Part shown: positions 42,987 through 52,237 of the stretch, piece after piece
Numbering within the stretch: position 1 is the stretch's first letter
Layout: every line of letters starts with the position of its first letter
Assembly (NCBI GenBank): GCA_045545635.1
Contig: JAZQBI010000164.1
Coordinates: 1 to 58,013 of the forward strand
Source: RGIG8748 sp045545635
GTDB taxonomy: Bacteria > Bacillota > Clostridia > UMGS1810
Reading direction: 5' to 3'
DNA: 58,013 bases
Made by a program: the position numbers and the translations under genes
The notes under the pieces: generated by a model
Seen by the model: the letters and a program-made list of their open reading frames with translations, nothing else
Told to the model about the DNA's origin: nothing
Database searches by the model: none

Positions 42987-43100
42987 AACATTTATGGTGA
43001 TTTTAAATGATTTACAGGCTAATTAATATTTTGTATTCTTTGTTACCCCTGCCTTTTTGCGGTCTGGACTTTTTTTACATTCCCTTTGAAATTTAAGCTA

Positions 43101-44441
43101 TTATATAATACCCTGAGCCATCATAGCATCTGCGATCTTCTGGAAACCAGCAATGTTAGCACCTGCAATGAGGTTGCCTTCCATACCGTATTCCTTAGCT
43201 GCATCTCTGCAGTTGTTGTAGATGTTAACCATAATTCCGTGAAGCTTTTCGTCAACCTCTTCCCTGCTCCAGGAGTAACGCATACTGTTCTGGCTCATTT
43301 CAAGAGCAGAAACAGCAACACCGCCTGCATTAACAGCCTTAGAGGGAGCTATTGTAACACCGTTTTCAATGAAGTACTGTACTGCTTCATCTGTTGTAGG
43401 CATATTTGCAACTTCAATATAGAATTTAACACCATTTGCAACAATCTTCTTGGCATCTTCAAGACCAACTTCGTTCTGTGTTGCGCAGGGCATTACGATG
43501 TCAACCTTAACACCCCAGGGCTTTTCGCCTGCAAAGAACTCAGCACCGAATTTATCAGCATAATCCTGAACCTTGTCACGGCCGGAAGCACGCATTTCGA
43601 GCATATATGCAGCTTTTTCTTCTGTTATGCCGTCTTTGTCATATACATAACCGTCAGGGCCGGAGATAGTAAGCACCTTACCGCCAAGCTGATTGATTTT
43701 GAGAACAGCACCCCAGGCAACATTACCAAAGCCGGATACTGCAAATGTCTTGCCCTTTATGTCTATGCCGTTGTCCTTGAGAAGCTCATTACAATAGTAA
43801 ACTGCACCGTAACCGGTAGCTTCGGGACGGATAAGGCTTCCGCCATAGGAAATACCCTTACCGGTAAGAACTGCATTCTCATAGTTGTTGCAGATTCTCT
43901 TGTACTGACCAAAGAGATAACCGATTTCTCTTGCACCAACGCCGATATCGCCTGCAGGAACATCGATATGGTGACCAATGTGACGGTAAAGCTCTGTCAT
44001 AAAGCTCTGACAGAATCTCATTATTTCAGCATCGCTCTTTCCTCTGGGGTCAAAGTCACTGCCGCCCTTACCGCCGCCTATGGGGAGACCTGTAAGGGAA
44101 TTTTTGAATATCTGTTCAAATCCAAGGAACTTGATAACGCCTATGTACACGGAGGGGTGGAATCTGAGACCGCCCTTGTAAGGTCCGATAGCACTGTTAA
44201 ACTGTACTCTGAAACCTCTGTTAACCTGTACATTACCATTGTCATCAACCCAAGGTACACGGAAAATAATCTGTCTTTCGGGTTCTACAATTCTTTCGAG
44301 AAGAGCAGCCTTTTCGTATTCAGGGTGCTTATCGAGTACAGGGCCGAGACTATTGAGTACATCGGTCACTGCCTGAATAAATTCCGGCTGATTTCCGTCT
44401 TTTGCTTTTACCTGTTCCAAAACTCTTTCAACATATGTCAT
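43101..44441 (-). CDS. gdhA: NADP-type glutamate dehydrogenase
   Basis: 446 residues, typical of hexameric bacterial GDH. Motifs: IIFRVPWVDDNGNVQVNRGF, NSAIGPYKGGLRFHPSV (substrate lysine region), LPIGGGKGGSDFDPRGKS (catalytic Lys) and DIGVGAREIGYLFG, then the dinucleotide fold VSGFGNVAWGAVLKINQLG. It makes glutamate from 2-oxoglutarate and ammonium with NADPH. AGGAGG precedes the ATG. Monocistronic, divergent from nfnAB, which can supply NADPH. Confidence 0.96.
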   Translation of the reverse strand: MTYVERVLEQVKAKDGNQPEFIQAVTDVLNSLGPVLDKHPEYEKAALLERIVEPERQIIFRVPWVDDNGNVQVNRGFRVQFNSAIGPYKGGLRFHPSVYIGVIKFLGFEQIFKNSLTGLPIGGGKGGSDFDPRGKSDAEIMRFCQSFMTELYRHIGHHIDVPAGDIGVGAREIGYLFGQYKRICNNYENAVLTGKGISYGGSLIRPEATGYGAVYYCNELLKDNGIDIKGKTFAVSGFGNVAWGAVLKINQLGGKVLTISGPDGYVYDKDGITEEKAAYMLEMRASGRDKVQDYADKFGAEFFAGEKPWGVKVDIVMPCATQNEVGLEDAKKIVANGVKFYIEVANMPTTDEAVQYFIENGVTIAPSKAVNAGGVAVSALEMSQNSMRYSWSREEVDEKLHGIMVNIYNNCRDAAKEYGMEGNLIAGANIAGFQKIADAMMAQGII

Positions 44442-44507
44442 GGTATGTCCTCCTAAAAATTAATTTTGCACATAACGTGCACTTTCAAAACAACCATATA
44501 ATGAAAT

Positions 44508-44536
44508 ATTCTACCACTTTTGATAGTACAATGCAA
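44508..44536 (-). promoter_or_regulatory. promoter of gdhA
   Basis: On the minus strand TTGCAT (44536-44531), a 17-base spacer and TAGAAT (44513-44508) with TGG before the -10, giving a leader of about 60 bases. Confidence 0.7.
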
Positions 44537-44693
44537 TAGTTATGCAAAAATTTCATAAATATAACAATTTTTGATGCGTATTTCTCAAATTTTTTCAAGT
44601 TTTTGTCAATAATATGCAAGTCGAGCAAATAAAACTTGCAAAAATGGGTATTGAACAGAGAATTCCGGCACAGATTTTGTAATTATATCATTC

Positions 44694-44722
44694 TTGACAG
44701 TCAAAGTATAAAGTGGTACTAT
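44694..44722 (+). promoter_or_regulatory. promoter of nfnAB
   Basis: TTGACA (44694-44699), a 17-base spacer and TACTAT (44717-44722) with TGG before the -10, about 30 bases before the GTG start. Confidence 0.75.
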
Positions 44723-44752
44723 ATATTTATTAATTTTTAGGGAGTGTATAGT

Positions 44753-45601
44753 GTGCCGTACAGAATTATTAACAAAAGAGATTTAAATCCCCAGGTTTTT
44801 CTAATGGAGATTGAAGCCCCGCTTGTTGCAAGAAGGGCAGAACCCGGACAGTTTGTTATTCTTCGCATTGATGAAATGGGAGAAAGAGTACCCTTTACCA
44901 TTGCGGATTTTGACCGTGAAAAAGGAACTGTTACCGTTATTATACAGGCAGTGGGAAAAACCACCGGAGATCTTGCAACTCTTGGTGCAGGAGACGAAAT
45001 TCTTGATTTTTTAGGACCTCTTGGACTCCCCACAAAGCTTGACGGTATAAAAAAAGTTGCAGTAATCGGCGGCGGTCTTGGTACTGCCATTGCATATCCA
45101 CAGGCAAAGAAGCTTCATTGTCTTGGCGCAGATGTAACAGTAATTGCCGGATTTCGTAATAAGGACTTCATCATTCTTGAGGATGAGCTAAAGGCGGTAT
45201 CCGATAAGCTTGTAATTACTACCGATGACGGTTCAAACGGAACCGGGGGTTTTGTAACAGATTGTCTCAGAGAGCTTATAGAATCCGGAGAAAAATTTGA
45301 CGAAGTGATAGCAATAGGTCCTCTTGTTATGATGAGGGCAGTATGCAATCTTACAAAAGAATACGATATACCCACTACCGTATCTATGAATCCCGTTATG
45401 ATAGACGGAACGGGAATGTGCGGCGGTTGCCGTGTTGTTGTAGACGGGGAGGTTAAGTTTGCCTGTGTGGACGGCCCCGACTTTGACGGACACAAAATAG
45501 ACTGGGAGCTGGCACTTAGCAGACAGAATATGTATAAATCGCAGGAGAAATCTGCTTGTGAAGACGGACACTGCAGAATAGGGAGGACTAACCATGCCTA
45601 A
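44753..45601 (+). CDS. nfnA: NfnA: NADH-dependent ferredoxin:NADP+ oxidoreductase, small subunit
   Basis: 282 residues from GTG 44753, eight bases after AGGGAG; GTG 44744 overlaps that site. FAD domain at 1-95 (ARRAEPGQFVILRIDE, RVPFTIADFD), NAD domain at about 100-215 (VAVIGGGLGTAIAYPQAK), and a C-terminal [2Fe-2S] site with GMCGGCRVVV and FACVDGP. With NfnB it couples NADH and reduced ferredoxin oxidation to reduction of two NADP+ by flavin-based bifurcation. Annotated in many genomes as a sulfide dehydrogenase-like or dihydroorotate dehydrogenase electron-transfer subunit. Overlaps nfnB by eight bases. Confidence 0.9.
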   Translation: MPYRIINKRDLNPQVFLMEIEAPLVARRAEPGQFVILRIDEMGERVPFTIADFDREKGTVTVIIQAVGKTTGDLATLGAGDEILDFLGPLGLPTKLDGIKKVAVIGGGLGTAIAYPQAKKLHCLGADVTVIAGFRNKDFIILEDELKAVSDKLVITTDDGSNGTGGFVTDCLRELIESGEKFDEVIAIGPLVMMRAVCNLTKEYDIPTTVSMNPVMIDGTGMCGGCRVVVDGEVKFACVDGPDFDGHKIDWELALSRQNMYKSQEKSACEDGHCRIGRTNHA

Positions 45602-46985
45602 CATGACACAGAGCAAAACTCCGATGCCGGAACAGAGACCGGAGGAGAGAATAAAGAACTTTGACGAGGTATTCCATGGCTATACTCCCGAAATGGCAAT
45701 GGAGGAAGCCAAGAGATGCTTAAACTGTAAGAACAAGCCTTGTATGGAGAGCTGTCCCGTAAATGTCCGCATACCGGAATTTATGGCGTGTGTTGCCGCA
45801 GGCGAGTTTGAAAAAGCATATGAGATAATAACCGATACAAACAGTCTCCCTGCCGTGTGCGGAAGGGTGTGCCCTCAGGAAACTCAGTGTGAATCCCGTT
45901 GTGTAAGAGGTATAAAGGGAGAAGCAGTTGCCATCGGCAGAGTGGAGCGCTTTGTTGCAGATTACCATATGCAAAACGCAAAGGAAGAGATAAAAAAGCC
46001 TGCTCCCAATGGCAAAAAGGTTGCAATTGTAGGATCGGGCCCCTCAGGACTTACAGCCGCAGGAGACCTTGCAAAGCTGGGATATGATGTAACTGTGTAT
46101 GAAGCATTTCATACAGCAGGCGGTGTATTGGTTTACGGTATTCCCGAGTTCAGACTTCCCAAGGCTATTGTGGCAAAGGAGATAGAAAAGCTAACAAGCC
46201 TTGGCGTAAAAATAGAAAAAAATGTGGTTATAGGTAAAACTATTCTTGTGGACGAGCTTTTTGATGAATTTGGCTTTGATGCAGTGTACATAGGCTCAGG
46301 TGCAGGCCTGCCGTCATTCCTCCGCATTGAGGGAGAGAACCTGAACGGAATATACAGTGCCAATGAATTTCTCACAAGAATAAATCTTATGAAAGCATAC
46401 AAATTCCCCGACTATGATACTCCTGTATATATAGGAGAAAATGTAGCGGTATTTGGCGGCGGGAATGTGGCAATGGATGCCGCAAGAAGCGCCAAGAGAC
46501 TTGGTGCAAAAAATGTAAGCATTATTTACCGTCGCGGAATGGAAGAGCTTCCTGCAAGACGTGAGGAGGTTATCCACGCAGAGGAAGAGGGAATAGAATT
46601 CAGACTTCTTAAGAATCCCGTCCGCTTTATAGGTGACGAAAAGGGATGGCTCAAAGGCGTTGAGCTTGTGGATATGGTTCTGGGTGAACCCGATGCAAGC
46701 GGACGCCGTTCTCCCGTTGTTGTAGAGGGTTCAAACAAGGTTCTTGATATTGACACTGCAATCATAGCCATCGGGCAGTCTCCGAATCCTCTCATTAAAC
46801 AGACCACAGAGGGGCTTGACACCAACAAGCGGGGATGCATAATAACTGACGAGACAGGTGCAACCTCAAGAGATATGGTCTATGCCGGAGGCGATGCCGT
46901 GACAGGTGCCGCAACAGTAATACTTGCCATGGGTGCAGGCAAAACGGCAGCAAAGGCTATTCACGAAAAACTCAAAGATAAATAA
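45594..46985 (+). CDS. nfnB: NfnB / glutamate synthase small-subunit-like oxidoreductase
   Basis: 463 residues. The N-terminal two-[4Fe-4S] domain has RCLNCKNKPCMESCPVNV and CGRVCPQETQCESRCVRG, followed by an FAD site (VAIVGSGPSGLTAAGDLAKLGYDV), an NADPH site (VAVFGGGNVAMDAARSAKRLGA) and a C-terminal VYAGGDAVTGAATVILAMGAGK. It is the large subunit of NfnAB. The same fold occurs in glutamate synthase (gltA, gltD), but the paired nfnA and lack of the large glutamate synthase subunit favour Nfn. Confidence 0.92.
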   Translation: MPNMTQSKTPMPEQRPEERIKNFDEVFHGYTPEMAMEEAKRCLNCKNKPCMESCPVNVRIPEFMACVAAGEFEKAYEIITDTNSLPAVCGRVCPQETQCESRCVRGIKGEAVAIGRVERFVADYHMQNAKEEIKKPAPNGKKVAIVGSGPSGLTAAGDLAKLGYDVTVYEAFHTAGGVLVYGIPEFRLPKAIVAKEIEKLTSLGVKIEKNVVIGKTILVDELFDEFGFDAVYIGSGAGLPSFLRIEGENLNGIYSANEFLTRINLMKAYKFPDYDTPVYIGENVAVFGGGNVAMDAARSAKRLGAKNVSIIYRRGMEELPARREEVIHAEEEGIEFRLLKNPVRFIGDEKGWLKGVELVDMVLGEPDASGRRSPVVVEGSNKVLDIDTAIIAIGQSPNPLIKQTTEGLDTNKRGCIITDETGATSRDMVYAGGDAVTGAATVILAMGAGKTAAKAIHEKLKDK

Positions 46986-47013
46986 ATTTACTTGATATTC
47001 AGAGGTGATATTT

Positions 47014-47832
47014 ATGATTACAGAAAAATTTAATTTAAGAGAAGAAGCTCTGCCAAACGGATTTATGCCGACTATCACAACCTATGTGCTGGAACCTGTC
47101 AAGACTTTGCGACCTGCTGTTGTAGTGTTCCCCGGCGGTGGATATGCTTATTGCTCACCCAGGGAAGCGGAGAGAATTGCAATAAGGTACAATTCAGCAG
47201 GCTTTAACACATTTGTTGTAGATTATTCCGTAAGTCCAAACAGACATCCCGAACCTATAAAGGATGCGGCAGCTGCAGTAAAATTTGTGAGAGAAAACGC
47301 CGAGAAATATAATGTAAATCCCGATCAGATTGCCGTTATAGGTTTCAGTGCAGGAGGACATCTGGCGGCATCAATTTCCACACTCTGGAATGATGACACA
47401 ATCTTTTCGGCAGAGGAGATTCAGAGCGAAATTCATAAACCCAATGCATCCATACTCGCATATCCGGTTATCACTTCCGGAGAATTTGCTCACAAGGGCT
47501 CTTTTAAAAATCTTTTGGGTGAGGATGCTGATGATTCTCAGTTTGAAAGATTTTCACTGGAAAAACGCATAGGAGCTCAGAATCCCCCGACATTTTTGTG
47601 GCACACTTACACAGATGAAGCAGTGCCTGTGGAAAATTCGCTTCTTTATGCTATGTCTCTCTCCAAATATCGTGTGCCTTGTGAGATGCATATATATCCC
47701 AAGGGGCACCACGGCCTTTCACGTATTTCCGACGAAACTCTGTGGAGTGTAAACTGCTATCGCAGAAAGTACGACTGGATGACTGAATCTGTAGAATGGC
47801 TCATAGATTTGTTTGATTTAAAGTGCGAATAA
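47014..47832 (+). CDS. alpha/beta hydrolase, acetyl-xylan-esterase-like
   Basis: 272 residues from ATG 47014 (AGAGGTG upstream). Oxyanion loop PGGGYAYCSPREAE, nucleophile Ser in IGFSAGGHLAAS, Asp in TYTDEAVPVEN and His in GHHGLSR are all present. No signal peptide, so it is cytosolic. Family members deacetylate xylo-oligosaccharides or other small esters; no xylan gene is nearby. It begins 28 bases after nfnB and ends at a bidirectional terminator. Confidence 0.87.
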   Translation: MITEKFNLREEALPNGFMPTITTYVLEPVKTLRPAVVVFPGGGYAYCSPREAERIAIRYNSAGFNTFVVDYSVSPNRHPEPIKDAAAAVKFVRENAEKYNVNPDQIAVIGFSAGGHLAASISTLWNDDTIFSAEEIQSEIHKPNASILAYPVITSGEFAHKGSFKNLLGEDADDSQFERFSLEKRIGAQNPPTFLWHTYTDEAVPVENSLLYAMSLSKYRVPCEMHIYPKGHHGLSRISDETLWSVNCYRRKYDWMTESVEWLIDLFDLKCE

Positions 47833-47834
47833 TT

Positions 47835-47887
47835 AAAAATATAAGTGCAGACAACGGATTTTAAAGTTGTCTGCACTTATATTTTTA
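47835..47887. terminator. bidirectional terminator
   Basis: A 19-base arm AAATATAAGTGCAGACAAC and its complement surround a 10-base loop between the convergent esterase and gatD genes; T-rich ends occur on both strands. Confidence 0.9.
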
Positions 47888-48601
47888 TTTCGAATATTTT
47901 GTTTTTATATAGTTGTGAGCCTTGATTTCTATTGTATCATCCAGCGGCGAAAGCTCGGATTTTCCGTATTTGTTCTTTAGTGCACAGGAAATGATATAGT
48001 CTGCAAGGAGAGGATTCTTTGGAAGAATGGGGCCGTGTATATATGTTCCCAAAAGATTTTTGTATATTATACCCTCGGTGTTTCCGCTGTCGGAATTACC
48101 ATATCCGTGTTTTACATTTCCAAGGGGGGTGTGGTTTCCTATATTGCATCTACCTGTATGGTTTTCAAATCCCACAATATCAAATCCCAGAGTTTTGCTT
48201 TCAGTCACAATATTTCCTATTAGTCTGTTTTTGCCGGGCACGGTTACGGTAGAGGTAATTCCGAGACCTTTGTATTTTTTTCCGTCTATAAAGAGACTTT
48301 CTCCAAGCATTTCATATCCGCCACAAACTGCAAGGGCGGTTTTGCCTTGTTCTACATAGGTTTTCAATTCGCTCTTTAACCCAATAAGCTCGTTATAGGC
48401 ACGGATATTTGACTTTTCACTTCCGCCTCCAAGATACATAATGTCTGTGTTTTCAAAATCGGGTTTTTCGCCCGGAGCAACCTCAAGGGTTTTTACTTCT
48501 ATTCCTCTTGCTACGATTCTTTTTTTGAGTGTCAGTATATTTCCCCAATCTCCGTACTGGTTTAGCAGTTCGGGATAAATATGAGTTATGATAAGTTCCA
48601 T
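47885..48601 (-). CDS. gatD: lipid II isoglutaminyl synthase, glutaminase subunit
   Basis: 238 residues. A class I glutamine amidotransferase fold of the CobB/CobQ type: IITHIYPELLNQYGDWGNIL at the N-terminus, the nucleophile Cys93 in LAVCGGYEMLGES and His189 in GTYIHGPILP. These positions match C94 and H189 of Staphylococcus GatD. It supplies ammonia for amidation of D-glutamate in lipid II by MurT. Its start is one base after the murT stop. Confidence 0.93.
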   Translation of the reverse strand: MELIITHIYPELLNQYGDWGNILTLKKRIVARGIEVKTLEVAPGEKPDFENTDIMYLGGGSEKSNIRAYNELIGLKSELKTYVEQGKTALAVCGGYEMLGESLFIDGKKYKGLGITSTVTVPGKNRLIGNIVTESKTLGFDIVGFENHTGRCNIGNHTPLGNVKHGYGNSDSGNTEGIIYKNLLGTYIHGPILPKNPLLADYIISCALKNKYGKSELSPLDDTIEIKAHNYIKTKYSK

Positions 48602-48602
48602 A

Positions 48603-49937
48603 TTATTTGTCCTCCAGAGCCTTAAGAATACTTTGCAGACCGAACAGCACTGTGTAATTTACAACCAGATAGCAGACCTCTCCGGATTCTCTAATGAATT
48701 TTCTTATGTCATCTTCACTAAGAGATGTCAGGAGTACTTTTGATATATCTGCATATTTCAGCCTCAGTGCCAGATCATCCTGTCTTGTTCCTCCTGCATA
48801 CACACATGATACAGTATCGGAATTAAGTTTTTCAAATTCAGTGTCCCAAAGCCATGAAATGTCAGTTCCGTCAGAGGGCATATCGTTTACCGCCAAAAGG
48901 ATATTTTTGGTGCGGTTGTCGCTCATTACCGTAGAGATTGCCTGATTAAAGCCTGCAGGATTTTTTGCAAGGTTAAGAATAACCTTTTTTCCCTCTATGG
49001 TGAATTCTTCCATTCTGCCAAGTTGAGGTTTGTACTTATCAAAAACCTCCCGTGCAGTATAGATGCTGCCGCCCATACTTTCGAACACGGCAAAGGATGC
49101 AAGAATATTGTATATGTTGTAAAAGCCGCGGTAATTAACACTTAGCTTGTGCTGTTCACCCTTGTAGCTAAGTACAAATTTAAGTCCGTCCTCCCGGCTA
49201 ACCCTTGTAGCACTGTAATTGGGATTTGGTCTCTCAAAGTCGCATTTGGTGCAGGCGTATCTTCCAAGCTGATTGTACAGATGGTATTCGTATCTCAGGG
49301 GATTTGCACACACGGGACATAAGGGTGATTCGCCATCTGCATCTCCAAGAGCATTTTCGCTCACACCAAAGTATATGCACTTTCTTCCTCTGCCAAGCTC
49401 ATTGGAGTAGGGATCATCCGCATTCAAAACAAGAACTGCTTCGGGAACATTGTCAAAGGCTTCCTTAAGGAGTTTTGCGGTATTTTCAATTTCTCCGTAT
49501 CTGTCGGACTGATCTCGGAAGAGGTTTGTCACAACTATCTTCTGCGGTGTGATATGTTTTACAATGTGTCTCACGCTTGCTTCGTCACACTCTATTGATG
49601 CGGTGTCTGCACTGAGCTTACCCCATATATTTGACTTGCTTATAAAGGCGCAGGCAACACCGGGAAGCATATTGGCACCAACATTGTTGCAAACAACTCT
49701 GTTACCGTCTTTTTGCATAAGAGAATATATGAGATTGTTTGTGGTTGTTTTGCCGTTGGTACCACACACAAGAACAATTTCCTTTTTAATTTGTTTTGAC
49801 AGGCTGCGAAGAATATCGGGAGCGATCTTCATGGCTACACTGCCGGGCAGGGAAGAGCCTTTTTTGCCCATAAGCACCCCGAGTTTTATGAGTAATTTGC
49901 AGGCAATTACTGCAAGTATATGTCTTAGTTTTTTCAT
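48603..49937 (-). CDS. murT: lipid II isoglutaminyl synthase, Mur-ligase-like subunit
   Basis: 444 residues. Mur ligase ATP loop VLVCGTNGKTTTNNLIYS near residue 58, a four-cysteine zinc knuckle CPVCANP...CTKCDF (about 205-235) inserted in the central domain, and a C-terminal DUF1727 domain (LAVNDMPSDGTDISWLWD). With GatD it converts the D-isoglutamate of lipid II to D-isoglutamine at the membrane; the first about 22 residues are hydrophobic (RHILAVIACKLLIKLGVLMG) and may help localise it. Confidence 0.93.
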   Translation of the reverse strand: MKKLRHILAVIACKLLIKLGVLMGKKGSSLPGSVAMKIAPDILRSLSKQIKKEIVLVCGTNGKTTTNNLIYSLMQKDGNRVVCNNVGANMLPGVACAFISKSNIWGKLSADTASIECDEASVRHIVKHITPQKIVVTNLFRDQSDRYGEIENTAKLLKEAFDNVPEAVLVLNADDPYSNELGRGRKCIYFGVSENALGDADGESPLCPVCANPLRYEYHLYNQLGRYACTKCDFERPNPNYSATRVSREDGLKFVLSYKGEQHKLSVNYRGFYNIYNILASFAVFESMGGSIYTAREVFDKYKPQLGRMEEFTIEGKKVILNLAKNPAGFNQAISTVMSDNRTKNILLAVNDMPSDGTDISWLWDTEFEKLNSDTVSCVYAGGTRQDDLALRLKYADISKVLLTSLSEDDIRKFIRESGEVCYLVVNYTVLFGLQSILKALEDK

Positions 49938-49950
49938 ACCAAACTTCCTT

Positions 49951-50970
49951 TCAGATGTCGAGTTTCAGGTCAGAATCCTTTATAAGTCCGCATTTTTTAA
50001 AGGGCTTTGCAATAAGCCAGGTAAGAACCGCAGGCAGAACAAAGCAAATCAATATAACGGATGTAATTTCATTTGTTCCTATTCCCTTGGCGGACAGCAC
50101 ACCTATGGGACCTACAAGACCGCAGGTACCCATGCCCGAGGCAATTGCAACGGGATTTTCCATTTTAAAAACTACCGCTGACAATGCACCGGTTATAGCT
50201 GATGTAATGATTGGCGGAAGCCATATGACAGGCTTTTTTACAATATTTCCCATCTGGAGCATACTTGTGCCAAGTCCCTGAGCTATAAGACCGCCCCAAC
50301 GGTTAGCGGAAAAGCTCATTACTGCAAATCCTACCATCTGAGCACAGCAGCCTGCCGTTGCGGCACCGCCGGCTATTCCGGTGAGACTAAGCATTGCGCA
50401 TATGGCAGCAGAACTTATGGGTAGTGTGAGGCATATTCCCACTACGACAGATACCAGAGTACCCATAAGGAGTGGCTGCATTTCCGTGAATGCCATAATG
50501 AGGTTGCCAAGGTATGTCATAATAGATGATATTCCGGGTCCCAAAGCGAGGGAAATGCCAACACCAATACCTATAACAACCGTTGGTGTTATTATTATGT
50601 CTATTTTGGTGGTTTTATAAACCAGTTTACCTAATTCACAGGAAACAAGAACGGCAACATATGTACCCAATGGTCCTCCCAGAGCATTACCTGCGGCACC
50701 AACAGCACACAGCGAAAAGAGAAGAAGACCGCTTGCATTAAGGGCAGAGCCTATTGCCATAGCCATTGCAGGACCTTGTGCCATTACGGCGTATTCCTTC
50801 ATTTTGAGCAGAAATTCCCGTGTCTCCTTTGCAGGTACATAGTCTGCAATGGTTCCGAATATGGTACCAATGAGCAGAGATGCAAAAAGTCCCAGTGCCA
50901 TTGCACCAAGAGCATCAATAAAATACTTTTTTGGAGATAGAGAAATCTCTTTTTTCTTTAAATAACTCAT
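49951..50970 (-). CDS. stand-alone PTS EIIC-like membrane protein
   Basis: 339 residues with eight to ten membrane helices. The glycine-rich stretches GAAGNALGGPLGTYVAVLVS, GIGVGISLALGPGISS and GMGTCGLVGPIGVLSAKGIG match the PTS_EIIC_2 family of putative transporters. No EIIA or EIIB is encoded nearby, so it may not work by phosphotransfer. The substrate is unknown. Preceded by GGAGGC and its own promoter; murT follows 13 bases downstream, so read-through into murT-gatD is likely. Confidence 0.8.
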   Translation of the reverse strand: MSYLKKKEISLSPKKYFIDALGAMALGLFASLLIGTIFGTIADYVPAKETREFLLKMKEYAVMAQGPAMAMAIGSALNASGLLLFSLCAVGAAGNALGGPLGTYVAVLVSCELGKLVYKTTKIDIIITPTVVIGIGVGISLALGPGISSIMTYLGNLIMAFTEMQPLLMGTLVSVVVGICLTLPISSAAICAMLSLTGIAGGAATAGCCAQMVGFAVMSFSANRWGGLIAQGLGTSMLQMGNIVKKPVIWLPPIITSAITGALSAVVFKMENPVAIASGMGTCGLVGPIGVLSAKGIGTNEITSVILICFVLPAVLTWLIAKPFKKCGLIKDSDLKLDI

Positions 50971-51012
50971 TTTATTGCCTCCGTAGAATAGTGAAACTTA
51001 ACATACAGGCTA

Positions 51013-51041
51013 AGTATATACCAATTTATCATTTTTTTCAA
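51013..51041 (-). promoter_or_regulatory. promoter of the EIIC-like / murT / gatD unit
   Basis: On the minus strand TTGAAA (51041-51036), a 17-base spacer and TATACT (51018-51013), about 45 bases before the EIIC-like ATG. Confidence 0.7.
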
Positions 51042-51115
51042 TAGAGTGGCGTTCTTTTTTTCTGTTTTTTTCATACTTATGAAAAAAGAGGTGATGGTAT
51101 ATAAATATTCTTGTT

Positions 51116-52237
51116 ATGAGAGAAAACACAGATAAATGGAAACTGACACATCTTTCCGGAGGAGAACTGATGCTTGTGACGGACTCCGGAAAAATAAAGC
51201 TTGCAGAAAATACGGAGGATGATTTTGACCTTTGTGCCTATCCTGGAGGAAAAATGGATATTTTTGCTGCTTCAAAAGACGGAAGCCTTATGCACATAAG
51301 TTATTCGGAGGGTGAGGTAAATACCAAGGTAATGTTGAAAAGTCGCAGCGGAGATAGCAGAGTTTGCTGTATAAAGGTTCTTAATGTTAATTCGCATATA
51401 CATTTGTTTTATTGTATCAGAAGAAGCGAAAATATATTGGTTCATCAGATTTTTCACGTCGGTACAGTTTCGGAGCCACAGGTTATTGACAGAGTAAGCG
51501 AAAAAATGATTTACAGTGTCTGTGCGGATGATGAATATAATCTGCATATTATCTACACAGATCAAGCAGGAACAACCAAGTACACCAAATATAAAAACTC
51601 ATCAAAAAGCAGGATATCTTCCGTAGTAATTACGCAAACTGATGTACGGTCTGTAAGCATAATTGCAAATGATGAAGGAATATACGGAGCATTTACCCTG
51701 TGGGAGAGTAGCGGTGCATCAATATATGTATCCAATGTGACTGAGGGTAAGTTTTTGTGTGCGGTAAAGCGAGTTGGTACTCACACAAAAACCTTTCTTG
51801 TGCCGGATGATAGCGGCTTTGTTGTAAAATGGTCAGAAAACTCTATGTGTTTTGGTGTACGATGTACATACAACATGGAGATTTCGGGAGTAATGATATT
51901 CGGAAAAAGCGGAGATGCCGTAAAACTCAGATGTGAACGGGGAATAGTGTGTGCAGATACTGCTCTTTGTACACCGTCTGGAAAAATCGCAGATATAGAA
52001 AAACTATATCAGAGCCCACGGGCAGCTATCCCAAAGCCAAAAGGCTTTGAAGCAGAAGAAATGTCACGTAAGTATCTGGGACAATTCGATGTGAGTACAA
52101 AAGGGGAACAACTTATGGGTGAATTTGCAAGACTGGAAGCGTCTCTGGAGAAAATAGCAGTTCTGCTGGAGAAATCCCTGAGTCTTTATACTCAGGCAAA
52201 AAGCCGTGAAAATAATTATGAGGAGGAGTCAAAATGA
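51116..52237 (+). CDS. hypothetical protein with beta-propeller-like repeats and coiled-coil tail
   Basis: 373 residues if started at ATG 51116. Residues 1-290 show repeated four-strand patterns (KMDIFAASKDGSLMHISYSE, VNSHIHLFYCIRRSENILVH, DDEYNLHIIYTDQAGTTKY) that look like a beta-propeller. Residues about 325-373 form a coiled coil (LEASLEKIAVLLEKSLSLYT). No signal peptide. The start is odd: GAGGTGA at 51088-51094 is 21 bases from the ATG but six from an in-frame ATA at 51101. The last bases overlap the DUF4397 gene, so the two proteins probably act together. Spore or surface roles are possible but not shown. Confidence 0.6.
   Translation: MRENTDKWKLTHLSGGELMLVTDSGKIKLAENTEDDFDLCAYPGGKMDIFAASKDGSLMHISYSEGEVNTKVMLKSRSGDSRVCCIKVLNVNSHIHLFYCIRRSENILVHQIFHVGTVSEPQVIDRVSEKMIYSVCADDEYNLHIIYTDQAGTTKYTKYKNSSKSRISSVVITQTDVRSVSIIANDEGIYGAFTLWESSGASIYVSNVTEGKFLCAVKRVGTHTKTFLVPDDSGFVVKWSENSMCFGVRCTYNMEISGVMIFGKSGDAVKLRCERGIVCADTALCTPSGKIADIEKLYQSPRAAIPKPKGFEAEEMSRKYLGQFDVSTKGEQLMGEFARLEASLEKIAVLLEKSLSLYTQAKSRENNYEEESK

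Larger units (their letters stand above)
42772..43100. other. 329-base intergenic region between spoIIE and gdhA
   Basis: No ORF is supported here. It holds, in order, a long hairpin with an oligo-A/oligo-T flank (42777-42813), a branched palindromic element (42845-42935) and a bidirectional terminator (42959-42986), listed separately. The remaining 110 bases before the gdhA stop show nothing recognisable. Confidence 0.6.
44442..44752. other. divergent regulatory region between gdhA and nfnA
   Basis: About 310 AT-rich bases hold the gdhA promoter on the minus strand (44508-44536) and the nfnA promoter on the plus strand (44694-44722). About 155 bases lie between them; no further repeat or operator was convincing. 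Confidence 0.6.

Noticed and set aside
43086..44456. A 456-codon open frame on the plus strand exactly opposite gdhA
   Set aside because: It is an antisense shadow: gdhA is highly conserved with strong codon bias, which leaves the opposite frame open. The translated product is Cys/Asn/Ile-rich and has no recognisable domain, and no ribosome binding site or promoter fits.
45594..46985. Glutamate synthase small subunit paired with gdhA
   Set aside because: The large glutamate synthase subunit is absent and the gene overlaps an NfnA-type gene, so the NfnB reading is better supported.
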